Source: Acinetobacter brisouii (GTDB lineage Bacteria > Pseudomonadota > Gammaproteobacteria > Pseudomonadales > Moraxellaceae). Taken from it: DNA of 40,803 bases. A program made the translations under genes and the position numbers. Positions 28,506 to 36,530 of the stretch are shown piece by piece. Where the stretch lies: NCBI RefSeq assembly GCF_008993995.1, contig NZ_BKNN01000021.1, positions 1 through 40,803 on the forward strand, given 5' to 3'. Within the stretch, counting starts at the first letter, position 1. The number at the start of each line of letters is the position of its first letter. A model generated the notes under the pieces. The model saw only the letters and a program-made list of their open reading frames with translations, did no database searches and had not been told where the DNA came from.

Positions 28506-28518
28506 ACATCCTGTCGGA

Positions 28519-28746
28519 TTAACCACGTTTAACTGAACGTGACATACCCGCAAAACGTTGTTTGAACTTGTCAATACGACCGCCAGTGTCTACATTCTTT
28601 TGTTTACCCGTATAGAATGGGTGGCAAGCTGAACATACGTCAAGATAAAGTGTTTCTTTACCAACAGCAGAACGTGTTTCGATCACGTTACCGCAAGAAC
28701 AAGTTGCAACTAATTTTTCGTATTTTGGGTGAATATCGGCGCGCAT
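28519..28746 (-). CDS. rpmE: 50S ribosomal protein L31 (zinc-binding, C+ type)
   Basis: Start at the ATG at 28746 ([12 protein letters not shown]), seven bases after TAGGAGAA; 75 residues. An ORF extension to 28806 is untranslated leader. All four zinc-ligand cysteines are present (Cys16, Cys18, Cys38, Cys41 in TCSCGN and [15 protein letters not shown]), so this is the C+ form, which requires zinc. Many bacteria also carry a Cys-less ykgM/rpmE2 paralogue under Zur control; none is in the window. C-terminus [12 protein letters not shown]. Confidence 0.96.
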   Translation of the reverse strand: MRADIHPKYEKLVATCSCGNVIETRSAVGKETLYLDVCSACHPFYTGKQKNVDTGGRIDKFKQRFAGMSRSVKRG

Positions 28747-28798
28747 GGTCGATTCTCCTAGGTTAAGAAAGGTTATGCTGTCATCGCAATTGACCACT

Positions 28799-28823
28799 CT
28801 CATCACGAGAATCTCGCTATGAG
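28799..28823 (-). promoter_or_regulatory. Hairpin in the rpmE leader
   Basis: CTCAT-CA-CGAGA-A-TCTCG-CT-ATGAG is a two-step stem (5+5 bp, symmetric 2-base internal loop, 1-base apex). It lies ~53 bases upstream of the rpmE ATG within a leader of roughly 160 nt, counted from the -10 at 28912-28917. It could be the binding site for L31 autoregulation or a general leader fold. Confidence 0.4.
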
Positions 28824-28911
28824 GAATGCAAAAAGCAGGTCAACACCATCACAGACCATTCTTTTGGCTCACCGAAACTCTAAGTTAGGGCTAAGCTCAA
28901 CAAGTCGGCGT

Positions 28912-28917
28912 ATTATA
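28912..28917 (-). promoter_or_regulatory. -10 box of the rpmE promoter
   Basis: A perfect minus-strand TATAAT in the gloA-rpmE gap, ~165 bases upstream of the rpmE ATG. The matching -35 is poor, so start-site assignment is tentative. A promoter is expected here because rpmE follows gloA with a gap of over 200 bases. Confidence 0.4.
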
Positions 28918-28958
28918 CAGGAAAAAATAGACTGATACGACTGCTTTATCGTGATCTG

Positions 28959-29360
28959 TTAATTATTGCGCGCGTTCTGATCTTGCTGAATCAACTCAAT
29001 TTTATAACCATCTGGATCTTCAACAAAAGCAATGACCGTAACACCACCTTTCATTGGACCTGCTTCACGCACCACATTGCCACCACGCGCTTTGATCTGT
29101 TCACAGGCTTGGTAAGCATCTTCAACTGCAATCGCAATATGTCCGTAAGCATTACCCAAATCATAGCTTTCAGTATCCCAGTTGTGTGTCAGCTCTAAGA
29201 CTGTATGATTTTCTTCGTCACCATAGCCAACAAACGCTAAGGTAAAACGCCCTTCTTCATAGTCACGGCGACGTAGTAAAGTCATACCGAGTACCTCAGT
29301 ATAGAATGCCAATGAGCGCTCTAAATTGCCTACGCGTAACATGGTATGTAACATGCGCAT
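28959..29360 (-). CDS. gloA: Lactoylglutathione lyase (glyoxalase I, Ni2+ type)
   Basis: 133 residues, the short single-domain form. All four metal ligands of the E. coli enzyme are at the same numbers: His5, Glu56, His74 and Glu122 ([33 protein letters not shown]). It isomerises the hemithioacetal of methylglyoxal and glutathione to S-lactoylglutathione in the cytoplasm. Lack of the insertions seen in Zn-type enzymes suggests Ni2+ or Co2+ use. It starts four bases after the ampG stop codon, with GAGAGGA inside the ampG end, so the two genes are probably co-transcribed. No functional link between them is obvious. Confidence 0.96.
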   Translation of the reverse strand: MRMLHTMLRVGNLERSLAFYTEVLGMTLLRRRDYEEGRFTLAFVGYGDEENHTVLELTHNWDTESYDLGNAYGHIAIAVEDAYQACEQIKARGGNVVREAGPMKGGVTVIAFVEDPDGYKIELIQQDQNARNN

Positions 29361-29364
29361 ACGA

Positions 29365-31542
29365 TTAATCCTCTCGTGAAGTTTGTATGGATTGATGATC
29401 TCTTAATAATTTTGCTACCCAAATGACCAATGCTAAAATCGGGATTCCAATTAAAGTCGTCATTAAGAAAAATTTTGGATAACCAATATGGGTCACAATT
29501 GTACCCGAATATCCACCTAAAATTTTAGGGGTCAATGTCATTAATGAACTAAAAATAGCATATTGAACCGCTGTAAAAGATACGCTGGTTAAGCTAGATA
29601 AAAATGCAATAAATGCAGCCCCTGCCAAACCTGAAGCCAAGTTATCAATCACAATCGCAAAGTACAACCACAATTGACTATAGGGTTTAATCACTTTACC
29701 TTTAATTTCTGTTGTAGCTTGATCTGGCTGCACAACACTTAAAGGCTGTAAATCAACATCAAGCGGCAATGCCGCACTACTCAATGTATAACGCTGTTCA
29801 GCCTGAACTGGTGGAATAGAAGTCTGATTAAAGTTTAACTGTGCAATCAGATGTTTAGAAACTGATTTAGACAAAATAGCACCATCTACTGCTGCACTAA
29901 ACAGACCTTTATCATCCAGTTTTGCTGGATATTTTTGACCATCCAACAAAATTGTAACAGGTGTATCTGTTTGCAACTGGTCAGCTTCCACACCCGAAAC
30001 TTGTCCTTTCACCACGATACTATCTTGCTGCTCTTTAGGAGAAAGTACGCCATCGCTTGTTACAGGTAAAAATTGAATTTGTGGCTTGGAACTCACTTGT
30101 AGGTAAGGCAAGTTCAAGTTAATTTTAGAATTGGCTTGATCTGCAAACTGCGTTTGGATTTGAAGTTGATGCGATTGGGCTAAAACCTGATTAGGTACTT
30201 TCACTGACCAGTATCCGACATCGTCAGGTTGAACCTGATAATGTTGCTGCCCTACAGTCAGCTCAACCCGTCCAAGTGGTTGCCCTGATTTGACCAACCC
30301 AATAAAAATCAGATTGGTGCTACTCGCAAAAACAGCACCAACAAACATCAGTTTCATGATATTCATGCGCTGTGCCAGCAAGCCACCACAAAACCCACCA
30401 AACAATGAGAAAATTACCCCATAGACTTTGACAGCTTCAGCAATCTGCTCTTTGGTAAAATTCAGGTCTTGATAGAATACATTAGAAATTACCCCTGCAA
30501 TAATGTCAGAAATGCGATAAAAACCAATGAGAAGCAATAAAAACAGCGCAAGTTTTACACCATAGCGCTGAAAGAAATCTTGAATCGGGCTAACCCATGT
30601 GTCCATCGCCATTTGACGATTGACCACGCCTGCTTTCACCAGAACAGTCCCAACCAGTAAAGCAACTGCTCCCGAGCCGAGAAAACGGATTGCTTCAAAA
30701 CAGAACAATAAAAAATTGTCCTGAATTTGCCACCTTTTTTCTAATGCAACCACAAGATCATCTGAGAAAACATAGCTCAAAACAAAGCTAATGACGGCTA
30801 AAAAGAAAACGCAGACCAGACGAAAATAATCCTGACGCTGATAATTTTTAGACACCCGCTTTACTTGAGGTTCTCGAATCAACAATGTCGTGATAATGCC
30901 AACCAACATCACCGCAGCCATCGTCAAATATGTGTATTTCCAAGCACTATAAATATAGTTGCCTTTGGATGTCCCTAAAGATGCCGCCAAAAATAAAGCA
31001 CCCGCACCTGCAACAATCATCCCGATGCGGTAGCCTGCATTATAAGTCGAAGCCAAAACGGTTTGCATTTCCGTTTCAGCCAACTCAATCCGATACGCAT
31101 CAATCACAATATCTTGTGTTGCGGCAGAAAACCCTAGCAGTACAGCACCAACAGCCATTTGAATGAGATAGCTTTGCCCTAAAGAAGGATCTGAAAAAGC
31201 CATGATACAAATGGCACAAATAATGAGGCACTGGGCGACCAGCAACCAGCCACGGCGATGCCCCAAGGCTTTGGTTAAGACAGGCACAGGCAACTCATCA
31301 ATCAAGGGTGCCCACACGAATTTAAAGGAATATCCCAATGCAGCCCAACTAAAAAAAGTCACCGCGCTTTTGTCGATGCCCGCCTCGCCCAACCATAGGG
31401 ATAAGCTCGAAAAAATCAGAAGAATAGGAATACCCGCAGAAAACCCCAAAAACAGCATGATCAAGGCACGGCGATCTAAAAAAGCACGAAAGGCTTGTGT
31501 CCAGTCTTGGCTTTGCGAAGTCATTGTGCTGAGGGTTTCCAT
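29365..31542 (-). CDS. ampG: AmpG-type muropeptide permease with a large Ig-like insertion
   Basis: 725 residues against 491 for E. coli AmpG. The MFS core is clear: [63 protein letters not shown] and [15 protein letters not shown] near the N-terminus, and [32 protein letters not shown] near the end. Between them, residues ~420-620 are hydrophilic and beta-rich, with two diverged copies of an Ig-like repeat of the kind found in Bap-type adhesins ([50 protein letters not shown]). They lie between TM helices. AmpG imports anhydro-muropeptides for recycling and, where ampR/ampC exist, beta-lactamase induction. Start at 31542 is uncertain (an ATG at 31524 is also possible). Confidence 0.88.
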   Translation of the reverse strand: METLSTMTSQSQDWTQAFRAFLDRRALIMLFLGFSAGIPILLIFSSLSLWLGEAGIDKSAVTFFSWAALGYSFKFVWAPLIDELPVPVLTKALGHRRGWLLVAQCLIICAICIMAFSDPSLGQSYLIQMAVGAVLLGFSAATQDIVIDAYRIELAETEMQTVLASTYNAGYRIGMIVAGAGALFLAASLGTSKGNYIYSAWKYTYLTMAAVMLVGIITTLLIREPQVKRVSKNYQRQDYFRLVCVFFLAVISFVLSYVFSDDLVVALEKRWQIQDNFLLFCFEAIRFLGSGAVALLVGTVLVKAGVVNRQMAMDTWVSPIQDFFQRYGVKLALFLLLLIGFYRISDIIAGVISNVFYQDLNFTKEQIAEAVKVYGVIFSLFGGFCGGLLAQRMNIMKLMFVGAVFASSTNLIFIGLVKSGQPLGRVELTVGQQHYQVQPDDVGYWSVKVPNQVLAQSHQLQIQTQFADQANSKINLNLPYLQVSSKPQIQFLPVTSDGVLSPKEQQDSIVVKGQVSGVEADQLQTDTPVTILLDGQKYPAKLDDKGLFSAAVDGAILSKSVSKHLIAQLNFNQTSIPPVQAEQRYTLSSAALPLDVDLQPLSVVQPDQATTEIKGKVIKPYSQLWLYFAIVIDNLASGLAGAAFIAFLSSLTSVSFTAVQYAIFSSLMTLTPKILGGYSGTIVTHIGYPKFFLMTTLIGIPILALVIWVAKLLRDHQSIQTSRED

Positions 31543-31690
31543 ACGATTTAAAGCTGCTATTTGAAACCTTTAGCTGTAATGTTGCAACCTGATTCCATAA
31601 GAATATTGCTTTTTTCATGTTAATTTTTATATGTCGCTTGATCTTTAATGGCAAAACTGTATACCTTTAAATTGCCAATCAACTGTTGTT

Positions 31691-34333
31691 GTGGATTTAA
31701 AAACCGTGACCCAAAGACTCGATCAAATGAATTCAGTACTCTCTGCAAACTCTCTAACTAAAAAACAACCTCATCAGGACAGCCCTATCTCCGCGTTTGA
31801 TCAACCTGAAATACAACAAACACTACAAAAGACGGAGTTAAAACCAGAACAACTCACGCATATCCCTGATTTTGAAAAAATCCCTGCATCCACCAAACGT
31901 ATCAAGCCATTAAATAACTTTTTAGGACAAGACCGTGCACGAGCTTCTGTAGAAGCAGGGATTGCTCTCCCTTATGCGGGCTATAATATTTTTGCGGTCG
32001 GTACAGCAGGACTGGGTAAACGCACCATGATTAAGCGTTTGCTACAGCAACATGCCAAATCTATGCCTACGCCAAACGATTGGGTTTATGTCAATAACTT
32101 CCAAGTTGCTCGTCAGCCACTGGCGCTTTGCTTCCCTGCTGGTCAAGGTAACAAGTTTCAAAATGCCCTGCATCAAGCATGGCAAACCATTTTAAAACAG
32201 CTCGAACGCCGCTTTAGTGCAGAAAGCTATCACAACCGCATTGAGCGCATTCGCCAAGAAACTGGACAGGAACAACAAGAAGCGCTTGTCGAACTCACCA
32301 AAGAGGGTGCAGGCTTAGACCTTAAACTGATTTCTCGCAACGAAGAACATTGTTTTGTGCCTGTTCAGTTGAAAGATGATGTTCTACAGGAAATATCGCA
32401 AGAAGAGCTAGATGCACTGCCGAATAAACAACGCGCAGAGATTGCATCCAATATCCGTTATATGGACAAAAAGTTAGAACGCCTAGGTTTACATTTGGGT
32501 GATCTGGAAGATGATGCCCGTGATCAGGTTTCTGACTTAAACCGTGAAATTGCAAAACAAGTGGTCACGCCACGTATTGATCTGATTCTCAACAAATTCC
32601 AAAATATTCAAGGCTTAGAACAATATCTCAAACTCTATGCCAAAGACATTATTGAAAATGTTGAGTTGATTCTCGATCAGGATGAAGAAGACTTCTCACC
32701 TGCTCTCTTTAGCCGAGTTCCTGCACGCTATCAAGCCAATGTGATTGTCAGCAATACACCAAACAGTGGTGCGCCTGTAATTTTTGAAGACTTCCCAACC
32801 CATTACAATTTGTTGGGTCATGTCGAACAACTCACTCAAAATGGCACAATCACAACCGATTTTACCTTAATTCGTGCGGGTGCATTGCACCGTGCCAATG
32901 GTGGCTTCTTGATGCTCGAAGCTGAGCAACTTCTTGAACAACCCTACGCATGGCAAGGGTTGAAACGTGCTTTAAAATCTGGACAACTCAAACTGTCTTC
33001 TTTAGAGCATATGCTCACACTCACAGGCAGTATTTCAATCGAACCTGCCTCTATTCCGATTCAACTGAAAGTTGTGCTGATGGCTGAGCCTGAAATTTAT
33101 TATGAAATTCTAGAACTTGAACCAGAGCTTGGCAGTGTCTTTAAAATTCGTGCCGACTTTACCGATACATTGCAACGTAATGAAAGTAACGAACAGGCGT
33201 ATATGCACCTTATCGCTGATTATGTGCAAGCGGATAAATTGTTACCCTTCGATCGCAGTGCGCTTGCCGCATTATTGACTGACTCAAGTCGCCAAGCTGA
33301 AGATCAAAGCTCGTTATCTTTGCATGCATCAACGTTAGGTGATTTGATTCGTGAATCACACCATCACGCCTTCCAAGCAGGCGATAAAATGGTGACGGAT
33401 GCCCATATCAATACTGCATTACAACATCGCCAATATCGCTTAGGCTATTTAAGAGAATTGTACTGGCAAGACCTATCTCGCGGTACGCAATTAATTGAAA
33501 CTCAAGGCTACCGCTTTGGTCAAATCAATGCCCTATCTGTGATTCACTACGCCGATGTTGAGTTTGGTTTACCCTCTCGCCTAACTGCTTCAGTGTATCA
33601 AGGTGGCGGTGATATTCTTGATATTGAACGTAGTGTTGAACTCGGTGGCTCCTTGCACGCCAAAGGCGTATTGCTCATGTCGAGCTTCTTAAAAGCGCAT
33701 TTTGGTCGTGAACAGATTCTTCACTTCTCTGCTGCGCTTGCTTTTGAGCAAAGCTATGGTCAAGTCGATGGCGATAGTGCGACTGTTGCTGAACTCTCTG
33801 CGCTTATCTCTGCGATTAGCCAATTACCAATTGATCAGTCTTGGGCGATTACAGGTTCGATGAATCAGTTGGGTCAAGTACAACCGATTGGTGGTGTAAA
33901 TGCCAAAATCGAAGGCTTCTATGATGCATGTAAACTGCAAGGTTTAACGGGCAAACAAGGGGTGATTATTCCTCGCCAGAACATGCAGCATCTTATGTTG
34001 CGTCAAGATGTGATTGATGCCGTTGCTGAAGGTCAGTTCCATATTCATGCGATTAGTACCATTGATCAGGCACTCGAAATTTTGATGGGTCGCCCTGTTG
34101 GTCAACTTGATAAAAAAGGCAATTACAGCAAACATTCAATTTATGCAGCCGTCATGGAGCAACTTGAGTATTGGCAAGCCATTGAAGATGGCTCAATTGA
34201 AGAAGAGGAAGAAAAAGCCAAGAAAAAGAAAAAAAAGAAAGTGAAAAAAGACGACAAAAAAGCCAAAAAAGATGAGCTAGACATTGTCGTTGAAGAAGCC
34301 CAAGAAGTTGAAATGGCATTAAAGAAGAAATAA
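31691..34333 (+). CDS. LonB-type ATP-dependent protease (YcbZ-like)
   Basis: 880 residues from a GTG at 31691 (an ATG at 31727 is an alternative; neither has a good ribosome site). Walker A is GTAGLGKRT (~104-112). The region after it is a long coiled-coil AAA insertion (~150-300) typical of the AAA_32/LonB group, as in E. coli YcbZ. The substrate-facing 'RANGGFLMLEAEQLL' marks the second AAA part. The C-terminal peptidase has the Lon Ser-Lys dyad, Ser696 (VDGDSATVAE) and Lys739 (GGVNAKIEGF), 43 residues apart as in Lon. No N-terminal Lon substrate domain is present. The last ~45 residues are a Glu- then Lys-rich tail ending MALKKK. Targets are unknown. Confidence 0.9.
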   Translation: MDLKTVTQRLDQMNSVLSANSLTKKQPHQDSPISAFDQPEIQQTLQKTELKPEQLTHIPDFEKIPASTKRIKPLNNFLGQDRARASVEAGIALPYAGYNIFAVGTAGLGKRTMIKRLLQQHAKSMPTPNDWVYVNNFQVARQPLALCFPAGQGNKFQNALHQAWQTILKQLERRFSAESYHNRIERIRQETGQEQQEALVELTKEGAGLDLKLISRNEEHCFVPVQLKDDVLQEISQEELDALPNKQRAEIASNIRYMDKKLERLGLHLGDLEDDARDQVSDLNREIAKQVVTPRIDLILNKFQNIQGLEQYLKLYAKDIIENVELILDQDEEDFSPALFSRVPARYQANVIVSNTPNSGAPVIFEDFPTHYNLLGHVEQLTQNGTITTDFTLIRAGALHRANGGFLMLEAEQLLEQPYAWQGLKRALKSGQLKLSSLEHMLTLTGSISIEPASIPIQLKVVLMAEPEIYYEILELEPELGSVFKIRADFTDTLQRNESNEQAYMHLIADYVQADKLLPFDRSALAALLTDSSRQAEDQSSLSLHASTLGDLIRESHHHAFQAGDKMVTDAHINTALQHRQYRLGYLRELYWQDLSRGTQLIETQGYRFGQINALSVIHYADVEFGLPSRLTASVYQGGGDILDIERSVELGGSLHAKGVLLMSSFLKAHFGREQILHFSAALAFEQSYGQVDGDSATVAELSALISAISQLPIDQSWAITGSMNQLGQVQPIGGVNAKIEGFYDACKLQGLTGKQGVIIPRQNMQHLMLRQDVIDAVAEGQFHIHAISTIDQALEILMGRPVGQLDKKGNYSKHSIYAAVMEQLEYWQAIEDGSIEEEEEKAKKKKKKKVKKDDKKAKKDELDIVVEEAQEVEMALKKK

Positions 34334-34422
34334 TGCTTCATACAAAAGATTTGATGATCCATGTTTAGTGGTCATCAAATCTTAATACTGTTTTTTAAGA
34401 AAAAATGTTACTTTAAATTTAT

Positions 34423-34454
34423 GAAAAAAGCCTTGCCGAGGCAAAGCTTTTTTG
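34423..34454. terminator. Terminator shared by the lonB-like gene and pit
   Basis: AAAAAAGC-CTTGCC-GA-GGCAA-AGCTTTTTT forms a stem of about 13 bp with an A bulge, with A and T runs on the two sides. It lies between the convergent stops at 34333 and 34482 and can work on both strands. Confidence 0.8.
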
Positions 34455-34481
34455 ATTGCAGTTTAGTCTTATTTGATAAAC

Positions 34482-36101
34482 TTAAACAAAACGCAAGAAC
34501 AACCAGTATAAGCCAGCAGATAAACAAATTGTTGCAGGTAAAGTCAGTACCCAAGCAGACAAGATATTACGAATCGTTACCCACTGTAGACCTGATTTAT
34601 TGGCAACCATTGTTCCTGCAACAGCACTATTTAATACGTGAGTTGTTGATACAGGTAGACCGAAGCCATCAGCTGCAGCAATCGTACTCATTGCCACCAA
34701 TTCAGCAGACATCCCCTGTGCGTAAGTCATATGGTTCTTACCAATACGCTCACCCACGGTCACTACAATACGCTTCCAACCAACCATCGTACCCAAACCT
34801 AGTGCCAAAGCAACCGCAACCTTGACCCATGTTGGAATATACTGCAAGAAACCATCTAAGCTTTTTTGGTAGGCTTTTACAGTTTTCTTATCTGCATCAC
34901 TCCACTTTGGCAAAGCATCTGCTTTATCTAAAGTTTTCATAGTTGTTGTACTTAAGTACATTTCATTACGAATTGCAGTCACTTGTTGCTCAGGAATATC
35001 TTTCAGTGAAGAATACTGTGCCAACTCTTGACCCAAGTGATGCGTTGTACTTGCTAAAGCAGGTAGAACTTCAGGCGTCACTTTTTTATTTTGAATATAT
35101 TGTGTCAAAATCAAACGGGCTTTTTCATCTTCAATATGCGCATAATCTGCGGCAATGACAGGCGCTGCTTTTTGAGACAATGTCGTAAATGCTTGAACCT
35201 GATCACTGTCCAGATTTTTGTTGAGTGAATATGCCAACGGAACCAAGCCAACCAAGATCAGCATAATCAGCCCCATACCTTTTTGACCATCGTTTGAACC
35301 ATGCGCAAAACTTACCCCAGTACAGGTAAAAATGAGCAATGCACGGACAATTGGTGGCGGTGGTGTATGACCATTTGGTGCTTCAAACAAACTTAAATGT
35401 CGTTTAAACACAAATTTAACTAAAACGAATACAATCGCCGCAAAGGCAAAGCCAATTAAAGGGGAAAATAATAACGCTTTACCCACTTTCAACAGCTGTG
35501 CCATATCAATACCGCTACCACCTGTTGATGAGTTCAACAGATGATTCATCAGCCCCACACCCAAAATCGAACCGATTAAAGTATGTGAGCTTGATGCTGG
35601 AATCCCAAAGAACCATGTTCCCAAGTTCCAGATAATCGCTGCGATCAACAAAGCAAAGACCATTGCAAAGCCTGCACCGCTGTTGACATTCATAATCAAT
35701 TCAACAGGTAACAAGGCAATAATGCCATAGGCAACTGCACCGCTCGCGAGCATAACGCCAAGGAAGTTACAAAAACCTGCCCACATTACTGCAACAGGTG
35801 CAGGTAAAGCATTGGTATAAATCACGGTTGCAACCGCATTTGCGGTATCGTGAAAACCATTCACAAACTCAAACCCCAAAGCAATGAGCAATGCGGTTGA
35901 AAGTAAAATTACTGAATATAAATTTAACGGTGGAACATGTGCCAAATCAGCACTCACCTGAAAACCAATATAAATTAGAGTCGCGATAATGATCGTTAAA
36001 AATACAGGCACAAAGAACTTTGGTGTTGGTGCATGTACATTTTTCGATTTGTTTGAATCAAAGTGTACTGACTCTTGTGCAGAAGGAATATTCGAATTCA
36101 T
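34482..36101 (-). CDS. pitA: PiT-family inorganic phosphate transporter
   Basis: 539 residues with about ten TM helices. The PiT/PHO-4 signature occurs in both halves: GFEFVNGFHDTANAVATVIYT (~residues 76-96) and FAHGSNDGQKGMGLIMLILVG (~265-285). A cytoplasmic loop of ~130 residues rich in Lys, Asp and Gln separates the halves. The end (DGFGLPVSTTHVLNSAVAGTM) matches PitA. PiT proteins carry neutral metal-phosphate complexes with protons. The N-terminus has ~28 polar residues before TM1. A Pho box lies 50 bases upstream, which is not usual for the low-affinity Pit system. Substrate specificity between phosphate and sulfate PiT members is inferred from the signature only. Confidence 0.9.
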   Translation of the reverse strand: MNSNIPSAQESVHFDSNKSKNVHAPTPKFFVPVFLTIIIATLIYIGFQVSADLAHVPPLNLYSVILLSTALLIALGFEFVNGFHDTANAVATVIYTNALPAPVAVMWAGFCNFLGVMLASGAVAYGIIALLPVELIMNVNSGAGFAMVFALLIAAIIWNLGTWFFGIPASSSHTLIGSILGVGLMNHLLNSSTGGSGIDMAQLLKVGKALLFSPLIGFAFAAIVFVLVKFVFKRHLSLFEAPNGHTPPPPIVRALLIFTCTGVSFAHGSNDGQKGMGLIMLILVGLVPLAYSLNKNLDSDQVQAFTTLSQKAAPVIAADYAHIEDEKARLILTQYIQNKKVTPEVLPALASTTHHLGQELAQYSSLKDIPEQQVTAIRNEMYLSTTTMKTLDKADALPKWSDADKKTVKAYQKSLDGFLQYIPTWVKVAVALALGLGTMVGWKRIVVTVGERIGKNHMTYAQGMSAELVAMSTIAAADGFGLPVSTTHVLNSAVAGTMVANKSGLQWVTIRNILSAWVLTLPATICLSAGLYWLFLRFV

Positions 36102-36112
36102 GCAGTCATGGA

Positions 36113-36134
36113 AAGAGGATCAAAAAGTCCTCTT
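36113..36134 (-). promoter_or_regulatory. Hairpin in the pit leader
   Basis: AAGAGGA and TCCTCTT are perfect 7-base arms with an 8-base loop, 12 bases upstream of the pit ATG. One arm is Shine-Dalgarno-like and is sequestered by the other. No other ribosome site is visible before the ATG. Confidence 0.35.
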
Positions 36135-36150
36135 ATTCTTCATTTAAATT

Positions 36151-36168
36151 GTGACAATTATATGACAT
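36151..36168 (-). promoter_or_regulatory. Pho box (PhoB site) upstream of pit
   Basis: On the minus strand ATGTCAT-ATAA-TTGTCAC shows two 7-base direct repeats with a 4-base AT spacer. It matches the Pho-box consensus CTGTCATAWAWCTGTCAY at 16 of 18 positions; only the first base of each repeat differs. It ends 50 bases before the pit ATG, where it could serve as the activator site replacing a -35, or as a repressor site. Confidence 0.6.
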
Positions 36169-36455
36169 TCTGTTTCACAGAAAAATCAATTTTTGTGTTT
36201 TTGATTTATTTTGAGCCAGTTGTTTGACAACTGCACTATTTTAATTCAAGTTTTTTAGGATTATTAAACATCGACAAAAAATCATTAACATTAGATTGTC
36301 AGATAAATATTGCAAATTGATGAAAATTTCAACGCAACATTCACAATCAAGTCAAAAATCAAACTAATTTAGTCAAGTATTGCTTTCTTTTCCGCCTTAA
36401 TAAAAGCCCAATGAATAAAGCTTATAAGAAACCAACATGATTAAAATGACTATTT
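36169..36455. other. Non-coding divergent region between pit and metH
   Basis: The pit-metH gap is ~430 bases. Apart from the pit leader elements and the metH promoter it is AT-rich with no ORF. I looked for a cobalamin riboswitch or SAM-responsive leader and saw none of the conserved boxes; there is no GC-rich fold at all. Confidence 0.5.
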
Positions 36456-36486
36456 TTGCTCAAAAAATATCAATTCTGAGTATAAT
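36456..36486 (+). promoter_or_regulatory. Promoter of metH
   Basis: TTGCTC (36456-36461), a 19-base spacer and a perfect TATAAT (36481-36486). The ATG at 36531 follows 44 bases later, with AAGG seven bases before it. The spacer is long, so an activator may be involved. Confidence 0.5.
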
Positions 36487-36530
36487 ATCCTGATTTTCTC
36501 GCTGTTGCCCTGTGCTATATAAGGCTGTGT

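Noticed and set aside
34361-34825. 154-codon plus-strand ORF at the pit 3' end
   Set aside because: Mostly antisense to conserved Pit TM segments and runs through the shared terminator.
36102-36530. Cobalamin riboswitch in front of metH
   Set aside because: No B12-box-like conserved core or GC-rich fold; the metH leader after the likely promoter is only ~35-40 bases.
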